Part shown: one piece after another, positions 1-8,305 of the stretch
How the letters are laid out: each line of letters opens with the position of its first letter
Position numbering within the stretch: the first letter of the stretch is position 1
Assembly (NCBI GenBank): GCA_037969115.1
Contig: JBBKWQ010000125.1
Location: 1 to 21,461, forward strand
Source of the DNA: JBBKWQ01 sp037969115
Lineage (GTDB): Bacteria; Actinomycetota; Acidimicrobiia; Acidimicrobiales; Ilumatobacteraceae
Reading direction: 5' to 3'
DNA length: 21,461 bases
The notes under the pieces: model-generated
What the model saw: the letters and a program-made list of their open reading frames with translations, nothing else
The model's database searches: none
Told to the model about the DNA's origin: nothing
Translations under genes and position numbers: made by a program

Positions 1-2693
1 GATCGCAGCGACTCGACCGGGGATCGGCGGGCTGCTCGCTGCCCGGGGACGATCGACACGACGAGCGCCATCGCGAACGTGACGACGACGAAGATCGCAA
101 GATTCGACCATGGCGGGACGGGCTCCGGGACGACCTCGAGGCCGGTGGCGTATCGGTTCCAGGCGAATCTCCCGCCGATCACCCCGATCGGCATGGCGAC
201 TGCAAGGCTGACACCGACGGTGACGACGCTCTGCCATGCGATCGTTCGCCGTGTTTGGCCGGGGCTGAGTCCGAGGGCACGCAACGTCGCGAGCGCATGG
301 CGTCGTGCCCTGGCCGCGCTCGTGACGACGTAGGCGAGCGCGGACAAGGCGGTCAGACCCATCAACTGCCCGAAAACCGACGGGATCCAGGCGACGTCGC
401 CCAGATCCAGCTGAACCAACCGCTCGGGTCGTAGCGAGTCGTTACCCTCGTCGAAAACCTCGTCGACGAACTCCTGGTCGGTCAACCCGTCGTCGGCGAA
501 TCGCTGCAACACCGCCCGCGGTGTCAGCCCGGCGGCGACGTCGACGAACACGACCTGGGGACGTGACGGGTCCTCGGGCGTCAGACGGGCGAACTGTTCG
601 TCGGACCACGACGCCAGCACGGCGGCCGTGCCTTCGGGCCCGGCATCGGAAAGCTGCTGTCGTTCCGATGGGGTCAACTCGACCGGGCCGTACTCGGCGA
701 GCAGGATTTCCAGCAGGATCCCGGGTTGTGCGAGCTCGAACACCCTCACCAGGTCCGCCCGTCCCGGTGGTTGGAGTGCTCTCGCATAGCCGTCGAGGGT
801 GAGTGACGCTCCGGCGTCCAGTCGGCCGTCCGGCACCGGGATGACGCCGATTCCGACGACCTCGAATGATCGGGTGGTGACGTCCTCGACCTGCAACTCG
901 TCGATCGGGACACCGAGTTCTGATGCGATGCCCGCAAGTTGACCGGCCGCGTAGAGCGTCGTGACGTCACCGACGTCCAGGTCGTGGTCAGCTGCCAAAC
1001 CGGGGGAGACGAGGAGTTCGTCGGAACCCTCGGGGGCGCGCCCTTCGAGCACCACAGGACCGATCCCGTTCGCGGTGGGATCGAAACTCATGAAGTTGGG
1101 TGCCGATCTGAAGTCACCGAAGTCGTTGATCAGCGAGACGCCGAAAGCGAACATGATCCCCGTCCCGGATGCTTCGACGTCGGAGCGTTCGGAGATCGCC
1201 TGCACCAGATCGGCTGGGTCCTCGCCGTCGGTGAAGACGAAGAAGTCCCAGTTCCACCCGACGAGTCGTGGCGTCGTGCGAAGCTGCTCGAGTCCTGCGG
1301 CGAACGTGATGACACCGGTGACCACGGCGAGGGCGACGACGATTGCCCCGATCCCGCTGCGAATCGGTGCCGGCTGGGGGTCAACTTCGGGCTCCAGCGC
1401 GAACCGCGTGCCGAGCGATGCGGCGGGCGCGAGTTGGAACGCTTCGGCGAATCGCGAAGGCCAGCGCGCCGTTCGCCGTGGAGCGACCCGATCGCGAGGG
1501 CGGACCGCCAGGAGCGCAGGGACGATCGAAAGGGCGAGTACTGCCAGGAGCGTCGCGACGCCCGCGAGCAGCCCGACGGCCACGACGAGCCCGACATCGG
1601 TCCCCTCGTCGATCGAGTCTGCGGCACCGGTTGGTACGACCGGCGCTGCTACCACAGCGACGAAACAAGCGCACACGGCGGCAGAAACTGCGATCACCGC
1701 ACCATGAACGAAACCGAGCGTCGACAGGTCTCGTCGTCGAGCCCCGATCGGTACGAGCGGTCGATTCATCGACACGGCTGACCGAACCGATGCCCACAAC
1801 AGTTGGCCGAGTACGGCAATAGCACTGAGAATCGCAGCCGTCCCGAACAGGCGCAGGGCCGTTGCGTCCCCGACCAGTTCATCGCCGACGTCTCGTGCGT
1901 GAGCGGCCCTGTCGAAGACGACCGCGTTCGCGGCGTCGGCAGACAGATCGGCAACGCCCGCCCCCGGCGTGAGCCAGACGGCCACGCCCTCGTCGAAGCC
2001 GAAACCGTTCTGCTGGATCAACTCCTCGCTGACGTAGACATTCTCGAAGAACTCGAATTGGCCGGGCGGTCGGACGTCGAGGAATCCGACGAGAATCCCC
2101 ACCACGTGCAGTTCGACCGGAGGATCGAGCCGGGCCGAGACTGCGTCATTCTCGAAGTCGCCGCCGCAGGCACCGACGAGGACCACCGAGTCGCCCACCT
2201 CGATGCCGACGCGACGCGCCGTGATCGACGACAGAGCGACCTCGGTAGTGCTGAGCGGGTCAGGAAGGCGCCCGCTCACGAGGCGCGCAGGCGGTTGACC
2301 GCTCCTCGGCCACTCTGCCCATGTGAGATCGATCTCGCCCGCGCCTGTCGCACACGCGTCGCTCGATTCCAGACCGAGGTACGCGCCGCTTTCGGTACGG
2401 ATCGCGACGAACTGCTGGAACACGACGGCCACGTCTTGCACCGAGGGTTCGGCGAGGATCCGTTCGCTCGCAGATCCGGGGCCGACACACGGCTCGTCGC
2501 AGAAGAGGAGCAGATCCGGGGCGTCGACGTCCCGAACGAGCCGCTCGTAAGCAGTCTCGACGCGATCGGCACTCCAGAACACCGCGGTTGCGACACCGCC
2601 GACGACGCCGAACAGCACGGCGAGGACGGTCGCACCCGCCCACATGCGCGCGATCGTCGACCGCACGGTCAACCAGAGCGCGAACCGACCCAT
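1..2693 (-). CDS. FtsX-like ABC transporter permease (FtsX-1), 3' end cut by window edge
   Basis: One uninterrupted reverse-strand frame of about 897 codons runs from ATG at 2693 to the window edge with no stop. It ends in a P-V-E-S-L-R motif like the usual C-terminal tail of FtsX/MacB-type permeases, so only a few residues should be missing. Hydrophobic segments lie near residues 18-40, 278-300, 328-352, 366-395 and 446-468, with three more in the last 130 residues. This is the duplicated-FtsX layout with two large extracytoplasmic domains. The loop before the last helices carries the ATPase-contacting pattern (RRHALATLRALGLS). The first outer domain has four cysteines (about C64, C68, C112, C174) that could form disulfides. 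Such permeases couple to a MacB/LolD-type ATPase for peptide, lipid or lipoprotein transport; the substrate here is unknown. No ATPase is adjacent on this strand; the nearest is at 4223. No clear ribosome-binding site precedes the ATG. Confidence 0.9.
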   Translation of the reverse strand, partial: MGRFALWLTVRSTIARMWAGATVLAVLFGVVGGVATAVFWSADRVETAYERLVRDVDAPDLLLFCDEPCVGPGSASERILAEPSVQDVAVVFQQFVAIRTESGAYLGLESSDACATGAGEIDLTWAEWPRSGQPPARLVSGRLPDPLSTTEVALSSITARRVGIEVGDSVVLVGACGGDFENDAVSARLDPPVELHVVGILVGFLDVRPPGQFEFFENVYVSEELIQQNGFGFDEGVAVWLTPGAGVADLSADAANAVVFDRAAHARDVGDELVGDATALRLFGTAAILSAIAVLGQLLWASVRSAVSMNRPLVPIGARRRDLSTLGFVHGAVIAVSAAVCACFVAVVAAPVVPTGAADSIDEGTDVGLVVAVGLLAGVATLLAVLALSIVPALLAVRPRDRVAPRRTARWPSRFAEAFQLAPAASLGTRFALEPEVDPQPAPIRSGIGAIVVALAVVTGVITFAAGLEQLRTTPRLVGWNWDFFVFTDGEDPADLVQAISERSDVEASGTGIMFAFGVSLINDFGDFRSAPNFMSFDPTANGIGPVVLEGRAPEGSDELLVSPGLAADHDLDVGDVTTLYAAGQLAGIASELGVPIDELQVEDVTTRSFEVVGIGVIPVPDGRLDAGASLTLDGYARALQPPGRADLVRVFELAQPGILLEILLAEYGPVELTPSERQQLSDAGPEGTAAVLASWSDEQFARLTPEDPSRPQVVFVDVAAGLTPRAVLQRFADDGLTDQEFVDEVFDEGNDSLRPERLVQLDLGDVAWIPSVFGQLMGLTALSALAYVVTSAARARRHALATLRALGLSPGQTRRTIAWQSVVTVGVSLAVAMPIGVIGGRFAWNRYATGLEVVPEPVPPWSNLAIFVVVTFAMALVVSIVPGQRAARRSPVESLR

Positions 2694-2864
2694 GGGACAA
2701 CTGTGAACGACGCGGCCCGCAGCCACAACCGAGACAACACGTGTTCGGCCGATGTGCTGGCACCACCTCGGATCGCCGGCGTTCCGACGGTGTGGCTGGC
2801 ACCCCCGTGGGACACAGGCTCACGCCCTCGCTTCATCGCCCGCAAGAGTGTTAGATGAAAGTTC
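2694..2864. promoter_or_regulatory. Divergent promoter region between FtsX-1 and the cyclase operon
   Basis: This 171-bp gap separates two genes read outward. It holds three notable elements. GTGCTGGCAC lies at 2754-2763, 61 bp before the FtsX-1 ATG. A related TGGCTGGCAC lies at 2793-2802, 63 bp before the cyclase-regulator ATG. A perfect 10-bp palindrome AACACGTGTT lies at 2736-2745. The first two share the 9-mer GCTGGCACC as a direct repeat 39 bp apart. No confident -35/-10 pair was assigned. The role as operator DNA is inferred from position and symmetry. Confidence 0.5.
2754..2763. promoter_or_regulatory. Candidate operator GTGCTGGCAC upstream of FtsX-1
   Basis: GTGC-TG-GCAC is a symmetric element whose near edge is 61 bp from the FtsX-1 start codon. 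It matches the GTGCTAGCAC core found 62 bp before FtsX-3 at 9 of 10 bases. The binding protein is unknown; the NarL-type regulator in this window is a natural candidate. Confidence 0.4.
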
Positions 2865-4226
2865 ATGGGAACGATCTCGGTGTTCGTCGCCGACGACAGC
2901 GTCTTCATCCGCGAGGGTGTCAAGGCGATGCTGTCGCGTCAGCCCGACATCGAGATCGTCGGCGCAGCGGAGGACTACGACGGTCTCGTCGACGGAGCCG
3001 AGGCGATGGCGCCGAACGTCGTCGTCAGCGACATCCGGATGCCGCCGAACTTTCGCAACGAGGGGATCGACGCGTGCAAGTTGATCCGCAAGCGTCACCC
3101 CGGCACCGGCATCGTGATCCTCAGCCAGTTCGACGACCCCGACTATGCAATTGCGCTCCTCTCCGAAGGTGCGTCGGGGTATGCGTATCTGTTGAAAGAC
3201 CGAATCGCCGAAGGTGATCAGCTCGCCCGGGCGATACGCGAGGTCGCCTCCGGAGGCTCGATGCTCGACCCCGCCGTCGTGACTGCGCTCATGAATCCGG
3301 TGCGCAGCACGGGCGGCTTGGACCGTGACGACGACGCGTTGCTCGAGATGATCGCCGAGGGGAAACCGATCAAGGCGATAGCCGTGGCAACGCAGTCGCC
3401 GCCAGCCGCCGTCGAGGCTCGGGTCGAGGGGCTGTTCGTGCGCCTGGCCGAAGGTGTGTCAGCCGGGACTGCCGGAGCGCTCGACCGCCTGATGCGGATG
3501 CACGCGGCGATCGTCTCGCGCGAGGAGCAGGGCGAGTCATTGTCGCGTCTGCTCCCGACCGGCGTGGCCGATCACATTCGTGCGCGGGGCGCCCGAGCTG
3601 GCGACAGCGAGCAGCTCAACCTCACGGTCCTGATGAGCGACATCCGCGGGTACACGACGATCAGCGAGCACACCGACCCGTCGAACCTTGCGCAGCAACT
3701 GAACCGGCATCGAGCCGAGATGAACCGGGCGATCCTCGATGCCGGAGGAACGGTGATGCAATACGTCGGTGACGCGGTCATGGCAGTTTTCGGTGCGCCC
3801 GAACCCACGACCGATCACGCCGACCGCGCTCTCGTCGCCGCCCACACGATGCACGCCGCGCAAACGGCGGTGAACATCGAGTGGGTCGCCGAGGGACTCG
3901 AACCGTTCCCGCTCGGGATCGGGTTGTCGACCGGCGATGTCGCCGCGGCGATGCTCGGCTCCGACGAACGCCTCGAGTACACGGTCGTCGGAGACGCAGT
4001 CAACCTGTGTCAGCGTCTGCAGCAGTTCGCAGCCGAGGGTGAGATCGTCGTCAGTGACCACACGTGGGAACAACTGTCGGTGAAACCCGAAGCGGAGGAC
4101 CTCGGCGAGCATCTTGTCAAAGGCCGGTCCACACCCGTGCGACCGCGGAAGATCCCATCCGTCAACCAACACGCTGCCATCCCGGTTTCGGCCGCGGCAC
4201 TCGCCACCGAGGAGTCAACGACATGA
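2865..4226 (+). CDS. Response regulator with degenerate LuxR-type linker fused to a class III adenylate/guanylate cyclase
   Basis: 453 residues. Residues 4-140 are a receiver domain: acidic pair D10/D11, phospho-acceptor D56 in VVVSDIRMPP, and K111 in YLLKDR. Residues 152-200 align with the LuxR/NarL helix-turn-helix of the regulator at 7592 (MIAEGKPIKAIA against EIAQGKSNAAVA). The conserved TPRE start is lost, so DNA binding is doubtful. Residues 250-395 are a class III cyclase domain. Metal-binding aspartates are D259 (SDIRGYT) and D303 (YVGDAVMAVFG), and transition-state residues are N380 and R384. The purine-recognition lysine position is Q299 and its partner is T373, so substrate and activity are uncertain. 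The protein probably makes cAMP or cGMP when its receiver is phosphorylated. It is the first gene of an operon and its stop overlaps the next start (ATGA), so the two are likely translationally coupled. Confidence 0.92.
   Translation: MGTISVFVADDSVFIREGVKAMLSRQPDIEIVGAAEDYDGLVDGAEAMAPNVVVSDIRMPPNFRNEGIDACKLIRKRHPGTGIVILSQFDDPDYAIALLSEGASGYAYLLKDRIAEGDQLARAIREVASGGSMLDPAVVTALMNPVRSTGGLDRDDDALLEMIAEGKPIKAIAVATQSPPAAVEARVEGLFVRLAEGVSAGTAGALDRLMRMHAAIVSREEQGESLSRLLPTGVADHIRARGARAGDSEQLNLTVLMSDIRGYTTISEHTDPSNLAQQLNRHRAEMNRAILDAGGTVMQYVGDAVMAVFGAPEPTTDHADRALVAAHTMHAAQTAVNIEWVAEGLEPFPLGIGLSTGDVAAAMLGSDERLEYTVVGDAVNLCQRLQQFAAEGEIVVSDHTWEQLSVKPEAEDLGEHLVKGRSTPVRPRKIPSVNQHAAIPVSAAALATEESTT
4211..4214 (+). 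promoter_or_regulatory. Ribosome-binding site that fixes the ABC ATPase start
   Basis: GGAG lies 8 nt before the ATG at 4223, inside the end of the cyclase gene. The in-frame ATG at 4064 lies deep inside the cyclase gene and would add 53 residues with no family resemblance. The 4223 start, with its ATGA overlap, is therefore preferred. Confidence 0.7.
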
Positions 4227-4951
4227 CCATCAGCGAAGTCGTCCGCGATGACGCCGACGTTGCCGCCGACCTCGTCGTCGACGTCAGACAGGTGTTCCGG
4301 ACGTTCGAACAGGAGACCGCTCCCGTGCGTGCGCTGCGCGGCGCCGATCTCGACGTCGGCCGGGGCGAGTTCGTGTCGGTGATGGGCCCGTCCGGTTGCG
4401 GAAAGTCGACGCTTCTCAACATCGTCGCCGGGCTCGACGTGCCCGACGAGGGCGACGTGTCGGTCGCTGGGGAGACACTGCTGGGCAAGAGCGAGAGCGA
4501 ACTCGCCATCATGCGTCGGCAACATGTCGGGATCGTCTTTCAATTCTTCAACCTGCTCGAAGGGATGACGGCGCTCGAGAACGTGCTCATGCCGGCGTTG
4601 ATCGCGGGTCGCAAACGCAAAGCGGCCGAGACGAGGGCTCGCGATCTGCTCGATCTGCTCGGCATCAGTGACAAGACCAAGCAGTCTCCCGCTTCGCTCT
4701 CGGGTGGCCAGCGCCAACGTCTGGCGATCGCGCGGGCGCTCGCGAACGAACCGACCTTGTTGCTCGCTGACGAACCGACTGGTGCGCTCGACTCCGAGGG
4801 GGGCGATGAGGTGCTCGAGTTGTTCACGCGCCTCCACGCGAGTGGCCAGACCATCCTGCTCGTCACGCATGATCAGCCGGTCGCCGACGCGGCGGGACGT
4901 ATCGTGCACATGAAAGACGGCCGGGTCATCGACGACGGTCGTCCAGCCTGA
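4223..4951 (+). CDS. ABC transporter ATP-binding protein, MacB/LolD type
   Basis: 242 residues, the normal length for a stand-alone MacB/LolD-family ATPase that powers FtsX-type permeases. Visible motifs in order: Walker A GPSGCGKST at 55-63, Q-loop Q107 in VFQFFNLLEG, signature LSGGQ at 159-163, Walker B LLLADE at 179-184, D-loop GALD near 187-190 and switch histidine H216. All catalytic residues are present. The FFNLL segment after the Q-loop and the TALENV stretch are typical of this subfamily. The gene starts at an ATGA overlap with the cyclase gene and ends 10 bp before the kinase gene, so all three are almost certainly one operon. It is the only ABC ATPase in the window and the probable partner of one or more of the three FtsX permeases. 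Which permease it serves is not shown by the sequence. Confidence 0.95.
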   Translation: MTISEVVRDDADVAADLVVDVRQVFRTFEQETAPVRALRGADLDVGRGEFVSVMGPSGCGKSTLLNIVAGLDVPDEGDVSVAGETLLGKSESELAIMRRQHVGIVFQFFNLLEGMTALENVLMPALIAGRKRKAAETRARDLLDLLGISDKTKQSPASLSGGQRQRLAIARALANEPTLLLADEPTGALDSEGGDEVLELFTRLHASGQTILLVTHDQPVADAAGRIVHMKDGRVIDDGRPA

Positions 4952-4961
4952 TCGGCGCACG

Positions 4962-7094
4962 ATGACTGCGGCCAGCACCGACATCGGGTCCGCACAGAGC
5001 GCCAGGCCCGCGCTGACCGAGCCATCGTCGCGAGCCAATCGCCTGGGTGTCGTGGTCACCGTGGCGAGCGGCGTGGCGGTCGTGGCAGCCCTCGTCGTGG
5101 CCGGCGGCGATGCAAGCGTCGGCCTCGTCGTGACGGCCTGCGTTGCCGTCGTCTGGACGACGAGTGCGATGATCCTCGAGGTCCGGCATCGCTGTCCGGC
5201 GGTCTCGATCGTTCAGGCGATCGCGGCGACGATCGCAGTCGGAACCCTCGGATGGAGTCTCGACAGCCATCGCGAGGCTTGGGGACCAAGCGCACTCGCC
5301 TTCGATCTCAGCCAACGCCTTGCGCTGACCCTGCTGCCGGCACTCGTCTTCCACCTGGTGCTGACGCTTCCGAACGGGCAACTGACCAACGTCGCCCATC
5401 GGCGACTCGTCTTCCTCGGCTACTCAGTGAGCGTGGCGACCGGCGTCGGGCTGCTTGCAGATCGAACTCACGTGAGCGTGTGGCCGCTTGCGCTGCTGTG
5501 GCTCGCCGTGCCGCTGGCCGGCCCACGCGCTCACAGCAACTATCGGGCCGCCGGTGTGGGCGATCAACGCCGAATGCAACTGATCGGGTGGGCGGTGATC
5601 GTCGCAACGGAGATCGCCATGCTCGCAGTTGCGTTGTCGCTCGTGGCCGACTGGCCGCACCACCACCGCACGATCGCGCTCGCCGCGACCGGTCTCGTTC
5701 CCTTGGCACTCGCCGCCGGAACGGTGCCGCGCCTGCTCGGTCGCGTCGACCGGTTGCTCACGCACACCGTGTCACTCGCCGGGCTGACTGCGCTCATCAT
5801 CTTGGCCTATCTGCTTGCCCTCGCCGCGTTCGGACGCCGGCCCGACGGCAGCGAACGGACGTTGCTGTTGCTCTCGATGCTGGCCGCTGCCGGTGCGGCG
5901 ATCGCGTATCAACCGGCGCGGGCGTGGCTCACCGATCAGGCCAACCGGATCGTCTACGGCGAGCGAGTTTCGCCCGATGAGGCGCTGCGAACGTGGGGAT
6001 CGCGATTGACCCGGGCCATCCCGCTCGACGAGTTGCTCCTGCAGCTGGCAGAAACTCTGCGCAAGTCGATGCAGCTCAGCAGCGCCCAGGTCTGGGTCGG
6101 CACGGACGGCCGCTATGAGGTCACTGCGATGGTCCCGCATCGAGCGGTAGCGGCCTACGCCATCGGGGCGAAGGAACGCACGGTGGTCAGCCGGGCAGGC
6201 GTGTCGGGAGGGACCTGGCTCGACATCTGGCTTCCCGGACTTGTCGCACCGACGCAGTCGACATCGACTCGTGTGGCTCCAATTGCACACAGCGGCGAAC
6301 TTCTCGGTCTGATCGTGTGTGAACGGCCGGCAGATCGCGCCGCGTTCGACGAGGACGACGATCGCGTGCTGACAGAGTTGGCGCGGCAGGTCGGCCTCGC
6401 GTTGCACAACGTCCAACTCGACACCGCGCTCCAGGCGTCGCTCGATGAGCTTCGTGAGAGCAACGACGAGCTGAGGGCGTCACGCGTTCGAATCGTGGCT
6501 GCCGGCGACGCTGAGCGGCGAAAGCTCGAACGCAATCTCCACGACGGTGCGCAGCAGCACCTCGTCGCGCTGGCCGTGAAGCTCCGCCTGGCGAAGGACG
6601 CCGTCGTCGACGACCCTGCTGACGCCGAGGCGATGATCGACGAGGTGCGTGGCGACCTTCAGGGGGCGATCGCAGAGTTGCGAGCTCTCGCCCATGGCAT
6701 CTTTCCGCCGCTCCTCATGTCGGGCGGGCTCACCGAAGCGTTGCCCGCCGCGGCCTCGCGCGCTGCGCTGACGACTGTTCACGAGATCGCCGTCGACAGG
6801 CACACAGAAGACGTCGAGGCGGCGGTGTACTTCTGTTGCGTGGAGGCACTCCAGAACGCAGGGAAACACGCCGGGCGGGACGCGTCGGCGGCGATCAAGG
6901 TATGGGATGACTCCGCCGGGTTGCACTGGGAGGTCTCCGACGACGGGCCAGGGTTCGATCCGTCCGGCGCGGCCGACGCGGGCCACGGTTTCGTGAACAT
7001 GCGTGACCGCATGGGTGCCCTCGGCGGTGTCGTGGAAGTGATCAGCGCACCGGGCTGCGGAACCACGATCCGTGGCCATCTTCCGCCGACCTGA
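4962..7094 (+). CDS. Membrane histidine kinase with GAF domain, HisKA_3 family
   Basis: 710 residues. The N-terminal half is a membrane sensor with about ten hydrophobic segments (roughly 27-47, 52-73, 80-100, 118-136, 148-166, 171-187, 207-230, 238-258, 267-291, 301-317) and little outside the membrane. Residues about 338-485 look like a GAF domain, followed by a short coiled coil (484-510). The HisKA_3 dimerisation helix carries phospho-acceptor H527 in ERNLHDGAQQHLVAL. The ATPase domain shows the N box (N632 in EALQNAGKHAG), the G1 box (SDDGPGFDP, 659-667) and the G2 box (GHGFVNMRDRMGALGG, 674-689). Kinases of this family phosphorylate NarL/LuxR-type regulators. Candidate partners here are the cyclase regulator upstream and the two facing regulators. 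The signal is unknown; a sensor buried in the membrane suits envelope or lipid stress. It is the third gene of the operon. Confidence 0.95.
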   Translation: MTAASTDIGSAQSARPALTEPSSRANRLGVVVTVASGVAVVAALVVAGGDASVGLVVTACVAVVWTTSAMILEVRHRCPAVSIVQAIAATIAVGTLGWSLDSHREAWGPSALAFDLSQRLALTLLPALVFHLVLTLPNGQLTNVAHRRLVFLGYSVSVATGVGLLADRTHVSVWPLALLWLAVPLAGPRAHSNYRAAGVGDQRRMQLIGWAVIVATEIAMLAVALSLVADWPHHHRTIALAATGLVPLALAAGTVPRLLGRVDRLLTHTVSLAGLTALIILAYLLALAAFGRRPDGSERTLLLLSMLAAAGAAIAYQPARAWLTDQANRIVYGERVSPDEALRTWGSRLTRAIPLDELLLQLAETLRKSMQLSSAQVWVGTDGRYEVTAMVPHRAVAAYAIGAKERTVVSRAGVSGGTWLDIWLPGLVAPTQSTSTRVAPIAHSGELLGLIVCERPADRAAFDEDDDRVLTELARQVGLALHNVQLDTALQASLDELRESNDELRASRVRIVAAGDAERRKLERNLHDGAQQHLVALAVKLRLAKDAVVDDPADAEAMIDEVRGDLQGAIAELRALAHGIFPPLLMSGGLTEALPAAASRAALTTVHEIAVDRHTEDVEAAVYFCCVEALQNAGKHAGRDASAAIKVWDDSAGLHWEVSDDGPGFDPSGAADAGHGFVNMRDRMGALGGVVEVISAPGCGTTIRGHLPPT

Positions 7095-7133
7095 CCGGCG
7101 ATGTGCGACGGAAGCATCTCGGCGAGCGGGACG

Positions 7134-7568
7134 TCAGCCGGTAGGCCAAGCGGGATCGCCGCCGGCTTCCCACAAGCCGCGCAGGACACGGGGTGACAAC
7201 TCGTCCTTGTTGACGTAGGCGGCGGCGCCGCAGGATCGAGCGGCTGGGGGCATGTCGGCCTCGGTGTAGGTGGACACGAGGATCACCATGGTCTCGGGAT
7301 GGGCCGTGGTGATGATCTTCGTCGCTGCCAACCCGTCCATCACCCCCATGTTGATGTCCATCAGGACGACCGCCGGGCGCAACGTCTGCACGAGTTCGAT
7401 CGACTCCTCGCCGGATGTGGCCTCGCCGACGAGGTCGAACCCCGCGACACGGGCGATCACGGCGCGTGCGGCGGCCCGGAACGGCGCCTGATCGTCGACG
7501 ACCAGAACGGGCACGAGCTCGGCCCTGGAGTCCGTCGAATCGAGTTCGGCCTTCGCCTCGAGACACAT
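7134..7568 (-). CDS. Receiver-only (stand-alone REC) response regulator
   Basis: 144 residues from the chosen ATG at 7568. It is a single receiver domain: acidic pair D25/D26 (VVDDQ), phospho-acceptor D71 (VVLMDINMGVMDG), switch serine S99 (VILVST) and K121 (YVNKDE). It ends about 23 residues after that lysine with no output domain. The start is chosen because AAGGAG lies 5 nt before it. ATG at 7571 would leave only 2 nt, and a TTG at 7595 overlapping the previous stop is possible but lacks its own site. Stand-alone receivers act as phosphate sinks, phosphorelay intermediates or protein-binding switches. Being next to a NarL-type regulator and opposite a lone kinase, it could drain or relay phosphate in that system. 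It is co-directional with the upstream regulator and converges on the kinase gene. Confidence 0.88.
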   Translation of the reverse strand: MCLEAKAELDSTDSRAELVPVLVVDDQAPFRAAARAVIARVAGFDLVGEATSGEESIELVQTLRPAVVLMDINMGVMDGLAATKIITTAHPETMVILVSTYTEADMPPAARSCGAAAYVNKDELSPRVLRGLWEAGGDPAWPTG

Positions 7569-7573
7569 CATGA

Positions 7574-7579
7574 CTCCTT
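7574..7579 (-). promoter_or_regulatory. Shine-Dalgarno site AAGGAG for the receiver-only gene
   Basis: On the reverse strand AAGGAG ends 5 nt before ATG 7568 and 2 nt before ATG 7571. It is one of the few strong ribosome-binding sites in the window, and it decides the start in favour of 7568. Confidence 0.7.
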
Positions 7580-7591
7580 GATGATGAGCGT

Positions 7592-8305
7592 TCAACCGCC
7601 GTTGCGGAATCGTGCTGCTACCTCGGCCGGGGTGTGGTCAGCATCCCCACCGGTGAGATACATGAGGACGGCGGTGACTCGGCGGTTGACGTCGCGTTCC
7701 TCGCTGAGATGCAGTTTCGAGAAGATCGAGTTGATGTGTTTCTCGACGGCTCGTTCCGACAGCACCAGTGCTTTGGCGACCGCTGCGTTCGACTTGCCCT
7801 GTGCGATCTCGCCGAGTACCTCGCGCTCGCGCGGGGTGAGAAAGTCGAGCGGCTCCTTCTGGCCGCGGCCTGACGACACGACCAACTGTTCGACGACTTT
7901 CGGGTCGATCACGGCGCCGCCCTGTGCAACGACGTGGATCGCGTCGACGAGGTCGTCGACATCGGCGATCCGATCCTTGAGGAGATACCCACGCCGATCC
8001 GAGCCGTCGGAAAGAAGCGCCAGCGCATAGCCGGGCGACACGAACTGGCTGAGCACGATCACGCCGATCGCTGGATGACTGTGGCGTAGAGCGACCGCAG
8101 CTCGGATACCTTCGTCGGTCCCGCTCGGCGGCATCCGTATGTCGGTGACGACAACGTCGGGGGTCGTCTGATCGACCAGCCTGATCAGGTCGTCGTAGCT
8201 GGCCGCAGAGCCGACGAGCTCGAGTCCATCGGTGGCATCGATCAAGCGCTGCAATCCGTCGAGCAGCAGTGCATTGTCCTCCGCGACGACCACACGCACG
8301 TCCAT
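7592..8305 (-). CDS. NarL/LuxR-family response regulator
   Basis: 237 residues from ATG 8305. The receiver domain (1-125) has the acidic pair E9/D10, phospho-acceptor D55 in VVVTDIRMPP and K110 in YLLKDR. An intact LuxR helix-turn-helix at about 155-200 has TPREREVL, IAQGKSNAAVA and AVEKHINSIFSKL. It should be a DNA-binding transcription factor. Its receiver closely resembles that of the cyclase regulator at 2865 (shared DIRMPP, VILSQF, YALALLS and YLLKDRIA blocks), so the two are paralogues and may share the kinase. ATG 8317 is a possible alternative start. A GTG at 8404 would add a hydrophobic leader foreign to the family. No ribosome-binding site is seen. It lies upstream of the receiver-only gene in the same direction and diverges from FtsX-2. 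Confidence 0.92.
   Translation of the reverse strand: MDVRVVVAEDNALLLDGLQRLIDATDGLELVGSAASYDDLIRLVDQTTPDVVVTDIRMPPSGTDEGIRAAVALRHSHPAIGVIVLSQFVSPGYALALLSDGSDRRGYLLKDRIADVDDLVDAIHVVAQGGAVIDPKVVEQLVVSSGRGQKEPLDFLTPREREVLGEIAQGKSNAAVAKALVLSERAVEKHINSIFSKLHLSEERDVNRRVTAVLMYLTGGDADHTPAEVAARFRNGG

Noticed and set aside
939..2858. Long forward-strand open frames (280 and 351 codons) across the FtsX-1 region
   Set aside because: The reverse strand has one unbroken frame over the whole region with permease helices and a family C-terminus; the forward frames give arginine/aspartate-rich sequence with no domain.
7095..7133. Possible bidirectional terminator between the kinase and the receiver-only gene
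   Set aside because: Only a weak GATG/CATC pairing is visible with no T-rich tail.
7569..7595. TTG start at 7595 for the receiver-only gene, overlapping the previous stop
   Set aside because: A good AAGGAG site points to ATG 7568, and the extra nine residues are not part of the receiver fold; it stays a minor alternative.
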